Shown: positions 1-9,704, numbered from the stretch's first letter. The stretch: DNA of 37,127 bases from Acidimicrobiales bacterium (GCA_020439505.1 JAGQSO010000115.1:1-37127); one strand, 5' to 3'. Numbers and translations: made by a program. Notes: generated by a model from the sequence alone, not told the origin.

Positions 1-1882
1 CGGCGTCGAACACCCCGCTCACGGTCCGGGCCGCGTCGGGGCCCACCCGGCCCGGGGCCACCGCCACCGCCTCCACGTCGCAGTTGGAGCGCAGGGCGGG
101 CAGCAGGGTCAGCCCGAGGAAGTCCTGGGAGGCCAACACCACCACCGAATCGGGGGTGAGCTGGTCACACAAACGCTCCACGCCGTCGCGCCCTCCGGCC
201 TGCCAGGTGGCGGCCCGCAGCGGCCAGGTGGTCCGGGCCGGGAAGATCACCCAACTGAAGGCCATCGCCACCGCCAGCCCCTGACCGAGGACGTCCCGTC
301 CCGCCACCTTCGGCCAGCGTCGCCAGGACGAGGCGGCCTGAGCGCCGACCGCAGCCAGCACCAACAGACCCGGGATCGCGGTCGGGACGTAGCGGCGTAT
401 GAACCACGGCTGGTCGGCGTCGACCGAGGGGATGTACAGATACAGGACGAGGTACGGAACGATCAGTCCGACCAGCACCACCTCGCCGGGCCGGGCCCCA
501 CCCCGCACCAACCGGTAGCCCACCACGGCCAGACCCGCTGCCCCTGCCGCGATAGCGGCCGGCCCCGTGTACCAGGCGATCCGCTCCACCGACCGCTCGG
601 CGTAGGTTCGCTTGCCGTCAGGCTCCATCCCCTCGTTGGCCTGAAGGCCCTCCATGATCCGCCAGCCCTGACCGCCTCGGTGGTTGCGATCGGGCCCCAG
701 CAGTGGTCTCACGACCCAGGCGAAGGCCGCCACCGCCACGATCAACACCGCCACCCCCGCCGCGATCCGGTTGCGGTGCCGCCGGATCCATCCCTCGAGG
801 GGAGCCACCAGCCGCCGACCTCCAACCGTGCCGGTAGCGGCCAAGACCAGGGCCACGGTCCACCCGATCAGCGCCACCGCCGCCACCGACAGGGCCTCCG
901 AGCGCAGGTCGTGCAGGTAACGAGGGCTGCGGGCGGTGAGGTCCACCAACGCCAGCACGACCATCGGTGCAGCGCCCGCCGACCACCAGCCCAGAGCAAC
1001 CCACGGGCGCGACCCAGGCCCCTGGCGACGGACCAGCCACACCAGGGCGACGGGCAGTGCCATCACCACGATCCCGGCGTCGATCCGGGAGGTGAGGGCA
1101 GCAGTGGCGACGGCCCCGGCCACCACCAGCCGCTGGGGGCGCTCCTCCCACGCGCCGACGGCGTCGACCAGCAGCGCGGCGCCGCCCATGGCCAACAGCA
1201 TCAGCAGCGGCTCGCTCAACGATGCCCTCACGGTGTACAGCCACGCCAAGTCGACGGCCATGGCCGCCACCACCGCCACCGCCAACCAGTCGGCCACCAC
1301 CCGCAGTGCCAGCCAGAACAGGGCAGCCAGCGCCAGCCCCCCGATCAGGGCGGGGACCGCCGATGCCCCCCGTGAGCCCGCCACCCATTCGCCCACCGCC
1401 ATCACCGACGGAAAGAGGTGAGCGCCCTGGATCTGCACCCGACCGGCGACCGGGGTATCGGTCTGCCCTCCCCCCGACACCACCACGCCGTCCACCGCCA
1501 ACACGTCGTCGCCTACCCCGCTGTCCACCCACAAGGTGCCGTGCTCCGCGATCCACTTGCCCGCCACCACGTAGATCCCCGAGTCGCGGTCGGTGATCAC
1601 GTACTGACCCTGGTGGCGGAGGTTGTGGCCGGTCGAGACCAAGATCACCGCCATCCCCGCCAACACCACCCAGGTCCGAGGCTGACCACCGCTCCCGGCA
1701 ACCGCCCACCAAGGCCGGTTCACCCCCCACCCCACCAGAGCAGCCCCCCAGAGGGCGATGGCGACCAACCCGACCGCCAGCGGCGTCGCCCGGCCGACGA
1801 CGGCCAGCCCCAACGTCGACACGCCCAACGCCACGAATCCGGTCACCGACGCGACCATGAGCCGATCGAAGACGGTCACCAC
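1..1882 (-). CDS. Multi-pass membrane protein, possible GT-C glycosyltransferase (partial, 3' end outside window)
   Basis: An open frame runs from GTG 1882 to the window edge (627 codons, no stop), so the C-terminus is missing. The translation is a string of hydrophobic segments separated by short basic loops. Near residues 75-100, after the first membrane spans, it has a T-D-R-D-S-G-I-Y stretch in a non-hydrophobic loop. GT-C fold lipid-linked-sugar glycosyltransferases carry an acidic D-x-D-like motif in the first outer loop, so this is the likely class, but no specific family can be assigned. GTG 1882 follows directly on an in-frame TGA; GTG 1879 and ATG 1858 are alternative starts. It is divergent from the DUF4214 gene at 1939 and lies close to other envelope genes, which fits a cell-surface polysaccharide role. 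The proline/glycine-rich open frame at 618-1889 on the same strand is a shadow. Confidence 0.75.
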   Translation of the reverse strand, partial: MVTVFDRLMVASVTGFVALGVSTLGLAVVGRATPLAVGLVAIALWGAALVGWGVNRPWWAVAGSGGQPRTWVVLAGMAVILVSTGHNLRHQGQYVITDRDSGIYVVAGKWIAEHGTLWVDSGVGDDVLAVDGVVVSGGGQTDTPVAGRVQIQGAHLFPSVMAVGEWVAGSRGASAVPALIGGLALAALFWLALRVVADWLAVAVVAAMAVDLAWLYTVRASLSEPLLMLLAMGGAALLVDAVGAWEERPQRLVVAGAVATAALTSRIDAGIVVMALPVALVWLVRRQGPGSRPWVALGWWSAGAAPMVVLALVDLTARSPRYLHDLRSEALSVAAVALIGWTVALVLAATGTVGGRRLVAPLEGWIRRHRNRIAAGVAVLIVAVAAFAWVVRPLLGPDRNHRGGQGWRIMEGLQANEGMEPDGKRTYAERSVERIAWYTGPAAIAAGAAGLAVVGYRLVRGGARPGEVVLVGLIVPYLVLYLYIPSVDADQPWFIRRYVPTAIPGLLVLAAVGAQAASSWRRWPKVAGRDVLGQGLAVAMAFSWVIFPARTTWPLRAATWQAGGRDGVERLCDQLTPDSVVVLASQDFLGLTLLPALRSNCDVEAVAVAPGRVGPDAARTVSGVFDA

Positions 1883-1925
1883 CGTTCAATCATGCCCTGA
1901 CCCCGGGGGTCGGTCTGGGGTCTCG

Positions 1926-1931
1926 TAGGCT
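1926..1931 (+). promoter_or_regulatory. -10 box (TAGGCT) of a leaderless transcript
   Basis: TAGGCT fits the actinobacterial TANNNT -10 consensus and ends 7 nt before GTG 1939. Transcription would begin at or next to the start codon. There is no Shine-Dalgarno sequence before 1939, which agrees with leaderless initiation. Confidence 0.5.
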
Positions 1932-1938
1932 GGCGGAC

Positions 1939-2751
1939 GTGTCCACGCCTCACCGATCCCCTTCCACCCGATCCACCCGCCGAGGAATGAGGGTGATCGC
2001 CACCCTGGTGGTGGCCGCCGGCTTGACCGCCGGCCTGGTCACCGCCGGGCCGGCTCAGGCCGCCGAACCGACGAACCCCTACCACCCGTTCCCCACGGCG
2101 GAGGCGTTCGTCAACCAGACCTACAAGGACTTCTTCCGCCGGGAGCCCACGGCCCGCGAGCGCCTGAACGCCATCGACCGCCTCGAGGACGGGGAGACCA
2201 TGGCCGAGTACGTGGTGTGGCTCAGCGAGACGCCCGAGTCCAACGCCGACATCCGCTCGGTCATCCGGCTCTACCGCACCTACTACCTGCGCAACCCCGA
2301 CTTCCGGGGCTACTACTACTGGCTGGAGCAGCGCCAAAAGGGCATGGCGCTCCAGGACATCTCCACCCAGTTCTCGATCGCGGGAGAGTTCGCCATCCGC
2401 TACGGGGTGCTCACCGACGAGAAGTTCATCGATCTCGTATACCAGAACGTCCTGGACCGCCTGCCCGACGGCAAGGGACGCGCCTACTGGCTGACCATGC
2501 TGAAGGGCGGCCTGTACCGCGGCACCCTCATGACCCTGTTCTCGGAGACCCCCGAGTACGTGAACAAGTCGTTCGGGGTGGTCACCACCGCCCAGCTCTA
2601 CACCAGCCTCCTCCAGCGCAGCATCAACACCGGCCTGTCCGACACCTACGGCCCCCGGGTCCAGAGCGGCAAGATGACCCCCGTTGAGCTGGCCGGCCGG
2701 TTCATGAAGGACGACAAGTACCTGCGCCGGTTCAAGAACCTGGCCGGATAG
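1939..2751 (+). CDS. Secreted DUF4214-domain protein
   Basis: 270 aa. After a basic N-terminus comes a hydrophobic segment (about residues 17-35) ending in A-Q-A, a typical Sec signal peptide cut near residue 36. The mature part is almost entirely DUF4214-type sequence: two helical repeats (about residues 50-130 and 130-215) with motifs F-V-N-Q-T-Y, Y-Y-L-R-N-P-D, F-I-D-L-V-Y-Q-N-V and F-S-E-T-P-E-Y. DUF4214 occurs in bacterial surface and extracellular proteins and its function is not established. The same module forms the C-terminus of the amidase at 4050-5981, so the two probably share a localisation or partner. GTG 1939 is preferred because of the -10 box 7 nt upstream; ATG 1987, just before the hydrophobic segment, is an alternative. 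Confidence 0.85.
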   Translation: MSTPHRSPSTRSTRRGMRVIATLVVAAGLTAGLVTAGPAQAAEPTNPYHPFPTAEAFVNQTYKDFFRREPTARERLNAIDRLEDGETMAEYVVWLSETPESNADIRSVIRLYRTYYLRNPDFRGYYYWLEQRQKGMALQDISTQFSIAGEFAIRYGVLTDEKFIDLVYQNVLDRLPDGKGRAYWLTMLKGGLYRGTLMTLFSETPEYVNKSFGVVTTAQLYTSLLQRSINTGLSDTYGPRVQSGKMTPVELAGRFMKDDKYLRRFKNLAG

Positions 2752-2822
2752 TTGCCCCGGCCCGCCGCCAGGCGAGCCGCCCCATAGGAACGGCCGTCCC
2801 CCGGAACGGTGATCTGGAGGTT

Positions 2823-3992
2823 CTACCTCTGGACGACGGCGTGCCGGTAGAGGTCGTGGATGGCATCCACCGTCCGGCCCCAGTCGAACGAGGCAGCGCG
2901 GATCCGACCCGCGGCGATCAGACGGTCGCGGAGCATGGTGTCGGTGAGCACCGACGCGATCGCCCCGGCCAGCGCGTCGACGTCGCCCACCGGGACCAGA
3001 AACGCCCCCTCACCCACCACTTCGGGGACGGCACCCGCCGCGGTGGCAACCACCGGGGTACCGACCGACATGGCGTCGAGCGGCACCAGCCCGAACCCTT
3101 CGTAACGGCTGGGATAGACAACCAGCGAGGCGCCCCGCACCAGGCCCCAACGGTCGTCATCGGCCACCCAACCGAGGCGCACCACCCGACGCCGGTGGGC
3201 ACACCGGTCGATGGCGTCGGTCAGGGCGGCGGCACCCCACCCGTCGGGACCGGCGATCACCAGACGGAGGGTGCGGTCCTCGGCGGCCACCCGATCGAAC
3301 GCCTTCACCAGGAGAGCCAGGTCCTTTCTCGGCTCCACCGTCGCCACCGCCAGCACGTAGCGGTCACCTCCCGCCAGGTACCGGCCCCGAGCCGAGTCTG
3401 ATACCGGCGACGGCTCCGGTGGGGAGCGATGGCCGTTGGGGACCGCCACCACTCGGTCCCCGGCCTCGGGAAATGCGTCACGGACCTCACCGGCGACATG
3501 TCCGCTCACGGCGTGGACCCAGGCCCCGCGGGCCAACGCGAGCCGGAGCAGCCCAGGCCATTGGAGGACATCACGGGTACACATCTCGGGATAGTGCAGG
3601 GCGGTCAAATCGTGAATGGTCACAACTTCGACCGCGCCGCCCCCGGGTGGGACCACGAAGTTGGGTCCGTGCACCACGTCGACCGGTCCGGCCAGGTCAC
3701 GGGCCGACGGACGACGAAGGCCCCGCCGCCACAGCGTCCGGGCCAGCCGGGCCGGGACGGGACGGTTGGCCACCGTCGCCCCGACCGGAGCGACCGAGCC
3801 CAGCCGCCGACCACCGCGGAGGCTCACCGCGAACGCGGTCACGTCCACCTCACCCATCGCCGCCAGCCCGGTGAGGACCTCGCGCGAGAACGTCCCCACC
3901 CCGGTCGGGCGGTCCAACAGCGAGGTGGCGTCGAATCCGACCCGAAGCGAGGACCGGCCCTGCGAGGTTGGCGACGGTGACGGATCTGACAC
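2823..3992 (-). CDS. Glycosyltransferase family 4 (GT-B fold)
   Basis: 389 aa from GTG 3992. The N-terminal half has the acceptor-side motif G-V-G-T-F near residue 30 and D-V-V-H-G-P-N. The C-terminal half has the nucleotide-sugar domain: A-V-A-T-V-E-P-R-K-D, V-I-A-G-P-D-G-W-G, L-G-W-V and Y-P-S-R-Y-E-G-F-G, followed by G-T-P-V-V-A. The usual E-x7-E motif is E-x7-D here (E-G-F-G-L-V-P-L-D). No transmembrane segment is seen, so it is probably a cytosolic or peripheral enzyme transferring a sugar from a nucleotide donor to a surface glycan; donor and acceptor cannot be read from sequence. The frame stays open to 4076, but a -10 box (TACCCT) ending 8 nt before GTG 3992, and the absence of conserved residues further upstream, fix the start. 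It is divergent from the amidase gene and convergent with the DUF4214 gene. Confidence 0.9.
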   Translation of the reverse strand: MSDPSPSPTSQGRSSLRVGFDATSLLDRPTGVGTFSREVLTGLAAMGEVDVTAFAVSLRGGRRLGSVAPVGATVANRPVPARLARTLWRRGLRRPSARDLAGPVDVVHGPNFVVPPGGGAVEVVTIHDLTALHYPEMCTRDVLQWPGLLRLALARGAWVHAVSGHVAGEVRDAFPEAGDRVVAVPNGHRSPPEPSPVSDSARGRYLAGGDRYVLAVATVEPRKDLALLVKAFDRVAAEDRTLRLVIAGPDGWGAAALTDAIDRCAHRRRVVRLGWVADDDRWGLVRGASLVVYPSRYEGFGLVPLDAMSVGTPVVATAAGAVPEVVGEGAFLVPVGDVDALAGAIASVLTDTMLRDRLIAAGRIRAASFDWGRTVDAIHDLYRHAVVQR

Positions 3993-4000
3993 GGAAGCCA

Positions 4001-4006
4001 AGGGTA
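4001..4006 (-). promoter_or_regulatory. -10 box (TACCCT) for the GT4 gene
   Basis: On the minus strand TACCCT (4006 to 4001) ends 8 nt before GTG 3992, a leaderless arrangement. It overlaps by two bases the plus-strand -10 box at 4005-4010. A GTGACA at 4027-4022 could act as a -35, but with a short 15 bp spacer. Confidence 0.45.
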
Positions 4007-4010
4007 GAGT
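4005..4010 (+). promoter_or_regulatory. -10 box (TAGAGT) for the amidase gene
   Basis: TAGAGT fits TANNNT. It would give a leader of about 35 nt before GTG 4050, which has a GGAGG Shine-Dalgarno sequence just upstream. No clear -35 is visible. It shares bases 4005-4006 with the divergent box on the other strand. Confidence 0.4.
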
Positions 4011-4049
4011 CGAAAGCCACCTGTCACGTCCGGTCCACCCGGAGGCCCA

Positions 4050-5981
4050 GTGCGTCCCGCCCCCGCGCCAACCCACTCTGCACTGCGTCGACGCCGTCGG
4101 CTCATCGGTGCGCTTCCCGCTCTCCTGGCCTCTTGGGTGGTTGTCGCGGCCCTGCCGCTGGGATCACCGGCGCCCGAGCTCGGGTCGCTCCACACCCAGA
4201 CCTTCATCCTTTCCGGCGACCCGACGTCGACGGCGGGGGCCTCGAGCACCTACGACCGGGCGGTCACCCGTTCGGCGAACAGCGTCGGAGCGGTCACCCT
4301 CGACCTGGATGACCCCAGTCAGGCGGTGGCGGTGACCTGGACCGGGACACCCGACGGCCGAGTCGAAGTGCGAGGCCGCACCGGTGACGCTTGGTCCGGA
4401 TGGACCGAGATCCACGCCGACACGACCGAAGTTCCCGACCGGACTGGGGCCGCCGCCGAAGGTCCCGCAGTCGCGGTCAACGGCGACCTCGTGTGGTTCG
4501 GAGGGGCGGGGGTCACCCAGGTTCAGGTGAAGGTGGCATCGGGACCGCTCGAGAACCTGAAGGTGGAGGCCACCCGCTACGAAGCCCCCGGCCGCGGCAA
4601 ACCGGTCCCGGCGCTGCTCGGAGCTCGTCCGGCCGGAGCCGCTGACACCACTCCCGCCATCCACCCGCGCTCGGAATGGGCGAAGGCCGGCTGGGCGTAC
4701 GGGAACGACGACTGCGAATCGGGGCCGAAGCTCGCCGATGGGGGCGTCAAGTTCGCCGTCGTGCACCACACGGTCAACTCCAACACCTACGGAGAGTCCG
4801 AAGTTCCGGGCATGTTGGCCGCCATCTACCGGTTCCACACCGAGTCTCGGGGCTGGTGCGACATCGCCTACAACTTCGTGATCGACCGGTTCGGCCGAAT
4901 CTGGGAGGCCCGCACCGGCAGCATCGCCGGCGCGGTGATCGGCGGCCACGCCCAAGGCTTCAACACCAACAGCGTCGGGGTGTCGTTCCTCGGACAGCAC
5001 AACTCCGGAGACACGCCCACCGCCGTCGCCCCCACCGCGGCGCAACTCGAAGCCGCCGGGTCGGTCATCGGCTGGAAGCTGGGAACCAATGGTTCACCCG
5101 CCACCGGTACCGTCACCGCCCCCAACGGGACCACCATCGAGCGCATCGTGGGTCACCGCGACGTCGGGTCGACCAGCTGTCCCGGCGGGCTCCTGTGGGA
5201 CAAGCTCGCCACCATCCGCACCAAGGCGGCATCGGTGGCGTCCAAGACCACACCGACCACGCCGCCGACCACCACCGCCCCGACCACCACTACGAGCGGC
5301 CCGTCGGGACCGAGCAAACCCCTCGGGCCCTTCGCCAGCGCCGCCGAACTGGTGGACCAGTCCTACCAGGACGTCCTACGCCGTAAACCGAACGCCAACG
5401 AGCACAACCTGGCCACCGCGGCCGTCTCCAACGGCCTGAAGGCCGAAGAGTTCCTGGCCAACCTGGTCACCGGAACCGAAGCGGACTCGATGGTCCGCCA
5501 GCCGGCCCGGCTGTACCGCGCCTACTTCCTGCGCAACCCCGACCACGACGGCCTGGAGTTCTGGGTGTCCCGTCGGCGAGCCGGGTGGTCCCTGGATCGC
5601 ATCTCCAACGAGTTCGCCGCCTCGGCCGAGTTCACCAAACGCTACGGCTCGCTGACCTCGGGGCAGTTCGTAGATCTGGTGTACCGCAACGTGATGGGCC
5701 GCGCTCCCGACCAGGCCGGTCGGGTCTTCTGGGAAGGGCGTCTCGCCGCCGGGACCAGCCGGGGCAAGGTGATGACCGGGTTCTCGGAGTCCCCCGAGTA
5801 CCGGACCAAGACCGAGGCCGGCATCTCGGTGGTGGTGCTCTACGACGCGATGATCCGCGCCACCATCCCCCAGGGCACCTACGACTACCTCGAGCCCCGC
5901 CTACGAAACGGGACCACCAGCACCGCTGGCGTGGCCCGCTACTTCATGGACAAGCCCGAGTACAACGCCCGCTTCAAGTAG
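4050..5981 (+). CDS. Secreted PGRP/N-acetylmuramoyl-L-alanine amidase with C-terminal DUF4214 domain
   Basis: 643 aa, GTG start with GGAGG upstream. A run of arginines and a hydrophobic stretch (about residues 13-38) form a signal peptide. Residues about 45-200 are a poorly conserved beta-rich region. Residues about 205-395 are a PGRP/amidase_2 domain with V-V-H-H-T (H239), D-I-A-Y-N-F (Y274), G-H-R-D-V (H369) and S-C-P-G (C377); the 8-residue spacing of the last histidine and cysteine is that of the zinc site in T7-lysozyme-type amidases, so catalytic activity is likely. A Thr/Pro linker (about 396-425) leads to a DUF4214 module (about 430-643) closely resembling the protein at 1939-2751. 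It probably cleaves peptidoglycan stem peptides outside the cell, with DUF4214 as a targeting or binding part. The neighbouring GT4 gene fits an envelope role. Confidence 0.9.
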   Translation: MRPAPAPTHSALRRRRRLIGALPALLASWVVVAALPLGSPAPELGSLHTQTFILSGDPTSTAGASSTYDRAVTRSANSVGAVTLDLDDPSQAVAVTWTGTPDGRVEVRGRTGDAWSGWTEIHADTTEVPDRTGAAAEGPAVAVNGDLVWFGGAGVTQVQVKVASGPLENLKVEATRYEAPGRGKPVPALLGARPAGAADTTPAIHPRSEWAKAGWAYGNDDCESGPKLADGGVKFAVVHHTVNSNTYGESEVPGMLAAIYRFHTESRGWCDIAYNFVIDRFGRIWEARTGSIAGAVIGGHAQGFNTNSVGVSFLGQHNSGDTPTAVAPTAAQLEAAGSVIGWKLGTNGSPATGTVTAPNGTTIERIVGHRDVGSTSCPGGLLWDKLATIRTKAASVASKTTPTTPPTTTAPTTTTSGPSGPSKPLGPFASAAELVDQSYQDVLRRKPNANEHNLATAAVSNGLKAEEFLANLVTGTEADSMVRQPARLYRAYFLRNPDHDGLEFWVSRRRAGWSLDRISNEFAASAEFTKRYGSLTSGQFVDLVYRNVMGRAPDQAGRVFWEGRLAAGTSRGKVMTGFSESPEYRTKTEAGISVVVLYDAMIRATIPQGTYDYLEPRLRNGTTSTAGVARYFMDKPEYNARFK

Positions 5982-6030
5982 CGCCGAAACGATCCGCCTT
6001 CGGCCGACTCCGGTTCCGGAGGTGAGCCGA

Positions 6031-6060
6031 GAGGGCGAACCAACCTGTCTGTTTGCCCTC
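6031..6060 (+). terminator. Hairpin after the amidase gene
   Basis: GAGGGCGAAC (6031-6040) pairs with GTTTGCCCTC (6051-6060), a 10 bp stem with one G-U pair and a 10 nt loop, 50 bp after the stop codon. A smaller hairpin, CTCCGG-TT-CCGGAG, sits at 6008-6021. No T-run follows, so if it terminates transcription it is not a canonical intrinsic terminator. Confidence 0.4.
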
Positions 6061-6106
6061 GAATCGACGCCGGCTGGACCTATTCGCTAGTGCTGCAACA
6101 GACAAC

Positions 6107-6280
6107 GTTTGCGCTGTCGCGAGCTTGCGAGCACTGGGCAAACGCCGTCGAGCCCCCGCAACGAAGTGAGGACCGGGCTCGACGGAACCAGGGATCGTCC
6201 GCCGAAGGCGGCCCACGAGAACTGGGCAGCGTGCAGTGCAGGTGAGTTGCATCCCATTCAAGGGGCGCCGGACACGGGCG
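6107..6280 (+). repeat. Structured dispersed repeat, copy A
   Basis: This is one of five complete copies (A-E) of a 174-177 bp non-coding element. Here GTTTGC (6107-6112) pairs with GCAAAC (6138-6143). CCGTCGAGCCC (6145-6155) pairs perfectly with GGGCTCGACGG (6175-6185) around a 19 nt loop. CCGCC-GAA-GGCGG lies at 6199-6211, and the 3' part ends in a diverged GCGCC/GGCGC hairpin reaching the rhomboid stop codon. The copy occupies most of the 5982-6280 gap between two convergent genes. About 40 bp upstream of GTTTGC (6068-6084) also resembles the flank of copy B. Confidence 0.85.
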
Positions 6281-7138
6281 CTAGCCGTGGCCGGAGGCGA
6301 CGGCGATTCCACCGACCAGGCAGCCGATGGCGATGCCGGCGCACAACGCGTATCCCAACGCCGGGCTCTGACGGCGGAGCGCGGGTGACGACAACGCGAA
6401 GCCGGCGGCGGCACCGCCCATGAGGCCACCGATGTGGCCGCCGACCGAGATGCTCGAGATGCCGAAGGTGATCAACAGGTTGAGCACCAGCACGCCGATC
6501 AGGGGAGAGTCCCGGAACGGAAGTCCCTGGATCCGCTGGACCACCAGGATGAATCCCATGAGACCGAATACGCCACCCGATGCACCGGCGGTGAGGCTGT
6601 CGGGGCTGAGGATCAACGCCCCCAACGATCCCGCCAGTACCGCCACCCCGTAGGCGGTGGCCAGGCGGGCCCGTCCCGCCATCGCCTCGGTGGCCGACCC
6701 GAGGATCCACAGGGCATACATGTTGAACAACAGGTGGATCAGCCCGAAGTGCAAGAAGCCCGAGGTGATCATGCGGTACCACTCCCCGTGGGCCACGCCG
6801 ATCAACTCGCCCCGGAAGAAGGCGCTGGCGATCAGGCCGAGGCGGACGTGAATGGTCCCGGCTGATCCCTGCAGCGTCTCGGGGCCGTCCAGCACCACCA
6901 TGAGCAGGAACACGGCCACGTTCAGGCCGATCAGCACCTGGGTGAGCACCGGGGCGGTGCGCATAGCCGCCGGCCCCCGGTAGACCTTCTGGGCGCCGCT
7001 GCGGGTGCATTCGGGGCAGTGGAACCCGACCGATGCCTGGTGCATGCAGCGGGGACAGATCGGCCGGTCGCAGCGTTGGCACACCACACCGGCTGGGCTG
7101 TCGGGGTGGACGTAACAGGTCTGCGTCTGGGGGTACAC
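6281..7138 (-). CDS. Rhomboid family intramembrane serine protease with N-terminal zinc finger
   Basis: 285 aa from GTG 7138. Residues 8-44 form a B-box-like zinc-binding region with cysteines at 8, 20, 23, 28, 31, 41 and 44. The rest is a rhomboid domain with about six membrane helices: H-x-x-x-N (H135, N139) in the second helix, G-A-S-G with catalytic Ser187, and catalytic His235 in G-G-H-I-G-G. All catalytic residues are present, so an active protease is likely; its substrate is unknown. The frame stays open upstream to 7342, but a TACCGT -10 box ends 8 nt before GTG 7138 and the zinc finger starts right after, so this start is preferred. It follows treS on the same strand after a 161 bp gap holding a hairpin element, so separate transcription is likely. 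Confidence 0.9.
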   Translation of the reverse strand: MYPQTQTCYVHPDSPAGVVCQRCDRPICPRCMHQASVGFHCPECTRSGAQKVYRGPAAMRTAPVLTQVLIGLNVAVFLLMVVLDGPETLQGSAGTIHVRLGLIASAFFRGELIGVAHGEWYRMITSGFLHFGLIHLLFNMYALWILGSATEAMAGRARLATAYGVAVLAGSLGALILSPDSLTAGASGGVFGLMGFILVVQRIQGLPFRDSPLIGVLVLNLLITFGISSISVGGHIGGLMGGAAAGFALSSPALRRQSPALGYALCAGIAIGCLVGGIAVASGHG

Positions 7139-7146
7139 GTCGGGGC

Positions 7147-7152
7147 ACGGTA
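7147..7152 (-). promoter_or_regulatory. -10 box (TACCGT) for the rhomboid gene
   Basis: Minus-strand TACCGT at 7152-7147 is followed by 8 nt and then GTG 7138, with no Shine-Dalgarno sequence. This is the same leaderless spacing as at treS, glgP and meaB. Confidence 0.5.
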
Positions 7153-7200
7153 GTGGCCCACACCCCCATCCCGGCAGACGCGCTAAGGCACCCAGCAGAT

Positions 7201-7252
7201 AGGTCCAGTCCTCATCGCTGCGAGGATGATCAGACCGAGGGCTTCGCCTCGG
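7201..7252 (-). repeat. Hairpin element downstream of treS (copy 1 of 2)
   Basis: Reading in the direction of treS, 48 bp after its stop codon, a hairpin with stem CCGAGG/CCTCGG (7252-7247 and 7240-7235) is followed by CTCGCAGCGA and GACTGGACCT. The same hairpin and following sequence occur after glgP at 12263-12318. It is probably a 3'-end or terminator element; there is no T-run. Confidence 0.6.
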
Positions 7253-7299
7253 TTTAACGATGCCGTACTTATGGGTCGGCTCGCCTGGCGGATGCGACC

Positions 7300-8970
<1,671 letters not shown>

Positions 8971-8978
8971 ACCGCAGG

Positions 8979-8984
8979 ATCCTA
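8979..8984 (-). promoter_or_regulatory. -10 box (TAGGAT) for treS
   Basis: Minus-strand TAGGAT (8984-8979) is followed by CCTGCGGT and GTG 8970. The transcript is probably leaderless, as no ribosome binding site precedes the start. Confidence 0.55.
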
Positions 8985-9050
8985 AGAGCCTCCGACGTCA
9001 GCGGTCCGGGTTCGCTGGCAGGTCGGGTAGTGCCGCGAGGCTTTCGACGG

Positions 9051-9632
9051 TCAGCTCAACCAGACGACGTCGGGCTCGGGGCGGGGCGGGGTCGCCACCT
9101 GGCCGGTTGGATGGCCGAGGTAGACGAGGGCCACGAAGTCGTGGTTGTCGTCCACTCCGGCTTGGGCGCGGGCCGGCGCGTGGAAGTGGTCCGAGATCGA
9201 CGCCCAGTAGCTGGCCAGTCCGTTGGCGGTCGCCGCCAACAGCAGGTTCTGGACCGCGGCAGCGGTGGCGTCGCGGTCCTCCCGACGGCGGACGGGATCG
9301 GGGTCGCCGGTCACCCAGACCAGTACCACCACCGGTGAGCGCACGTACTTGGTGTACTGGCTCTCGACCTTTTTCGGATCGAGGCCCAGGCTTTCACCCA
9401 CACCGGCGAAGGCGGTACCCAAGCGTGTTCGGGCATCGCCGGTGAGCACGGTGAACCGCCACGGCCAGGTGCGCTTGTGGTTCGGCGCCCAGGTTGCCGA
9501 GTCGATGACCCGGGCGATCAGGTCCGGGTCGACCGCCCTCTCCGGGTCGACCAGGAGAGAGGTGCGGCGGGACCGGATCACCTGTTCGGCCGGAGTCCAG
9601 TCGGCAGCGGGAGCGGTCGTCTCGTCGGCCAT
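9051..9632 (-). CDS. Nitroreductase family protein
   Basis: 193 aa from ATG 9632. It has the N-terminal S-R-R-T-S FMN-phosphate motif, the A-T-W-A-P-N-H-K-R-T-W-P-W-R-F segment typical of the YdjA-like branch, and a C-terminal L-V-Y-L-G-H-P-T-G segment. Family members are flavoproteins reducing nitro compounds, quinones or similar substrates with NAD(P)H; the physiological substrate is unknown. The frame stays open to 9734, but that stretch overlaps the divergent glgP start and shows no family similarity, so ATG 9632 is preferred. No good -10 box or Shine-Dalgarno sequence was found. It is upstream of treS on the same strand with an 80 bp gap. Confidence 0.85.
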   Translation of the reverse strand: MADETTAPAADWTPAEQVIRSRRTSLLVDPERAVDPDLIARVIDSATWAPNHKRTWPWRFTVLTGDARTRLGTAFAGVGESLGLDPKKVESQYTKYVRSPVVVLVWVTGDPDPVRRREDRDATAAAVQNLLLAATANGLASYWASISDHFHAPARAQAGVDDNHDFVALVYLGHPTGQVATPPRPEPDVVWLS

Positions 9633-9698
9633 CGGGTCAGTCTGGCGGTACCTGCGGTCGGTGCCACAACCCGGGCGACATCGTGACGGTGCGGTGGC

Positions 9699-9704
9699 TA
9701 CCGT
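9699..9704 (+). promoter_or_regulatory. -10 box (TACCGT) for glgP
   Basis: TACCGT ends 7 nt before ATG 9712, with no Shine-Dalgarno sequence, so leaderless initiation is likely. A weak -35 candidate, GCGACA, lies 18 bp further upstream at 9675-9680. Confidence 0.5.

Noticed and set aside
618..1889. 423-codon open frame rich in Gly and Arg
   Set aside because: It is a shadow of the hydrophobic membrane-protein frame on the same strand, which runs open to the window edge and has protein-like composition.
6107..6280. MITE or insertion sequence
   Set aside because: No terminal inverted repeats, target-site duplications or transposase were seen; the ends of the element are not related to each other. 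Not fully excluded.
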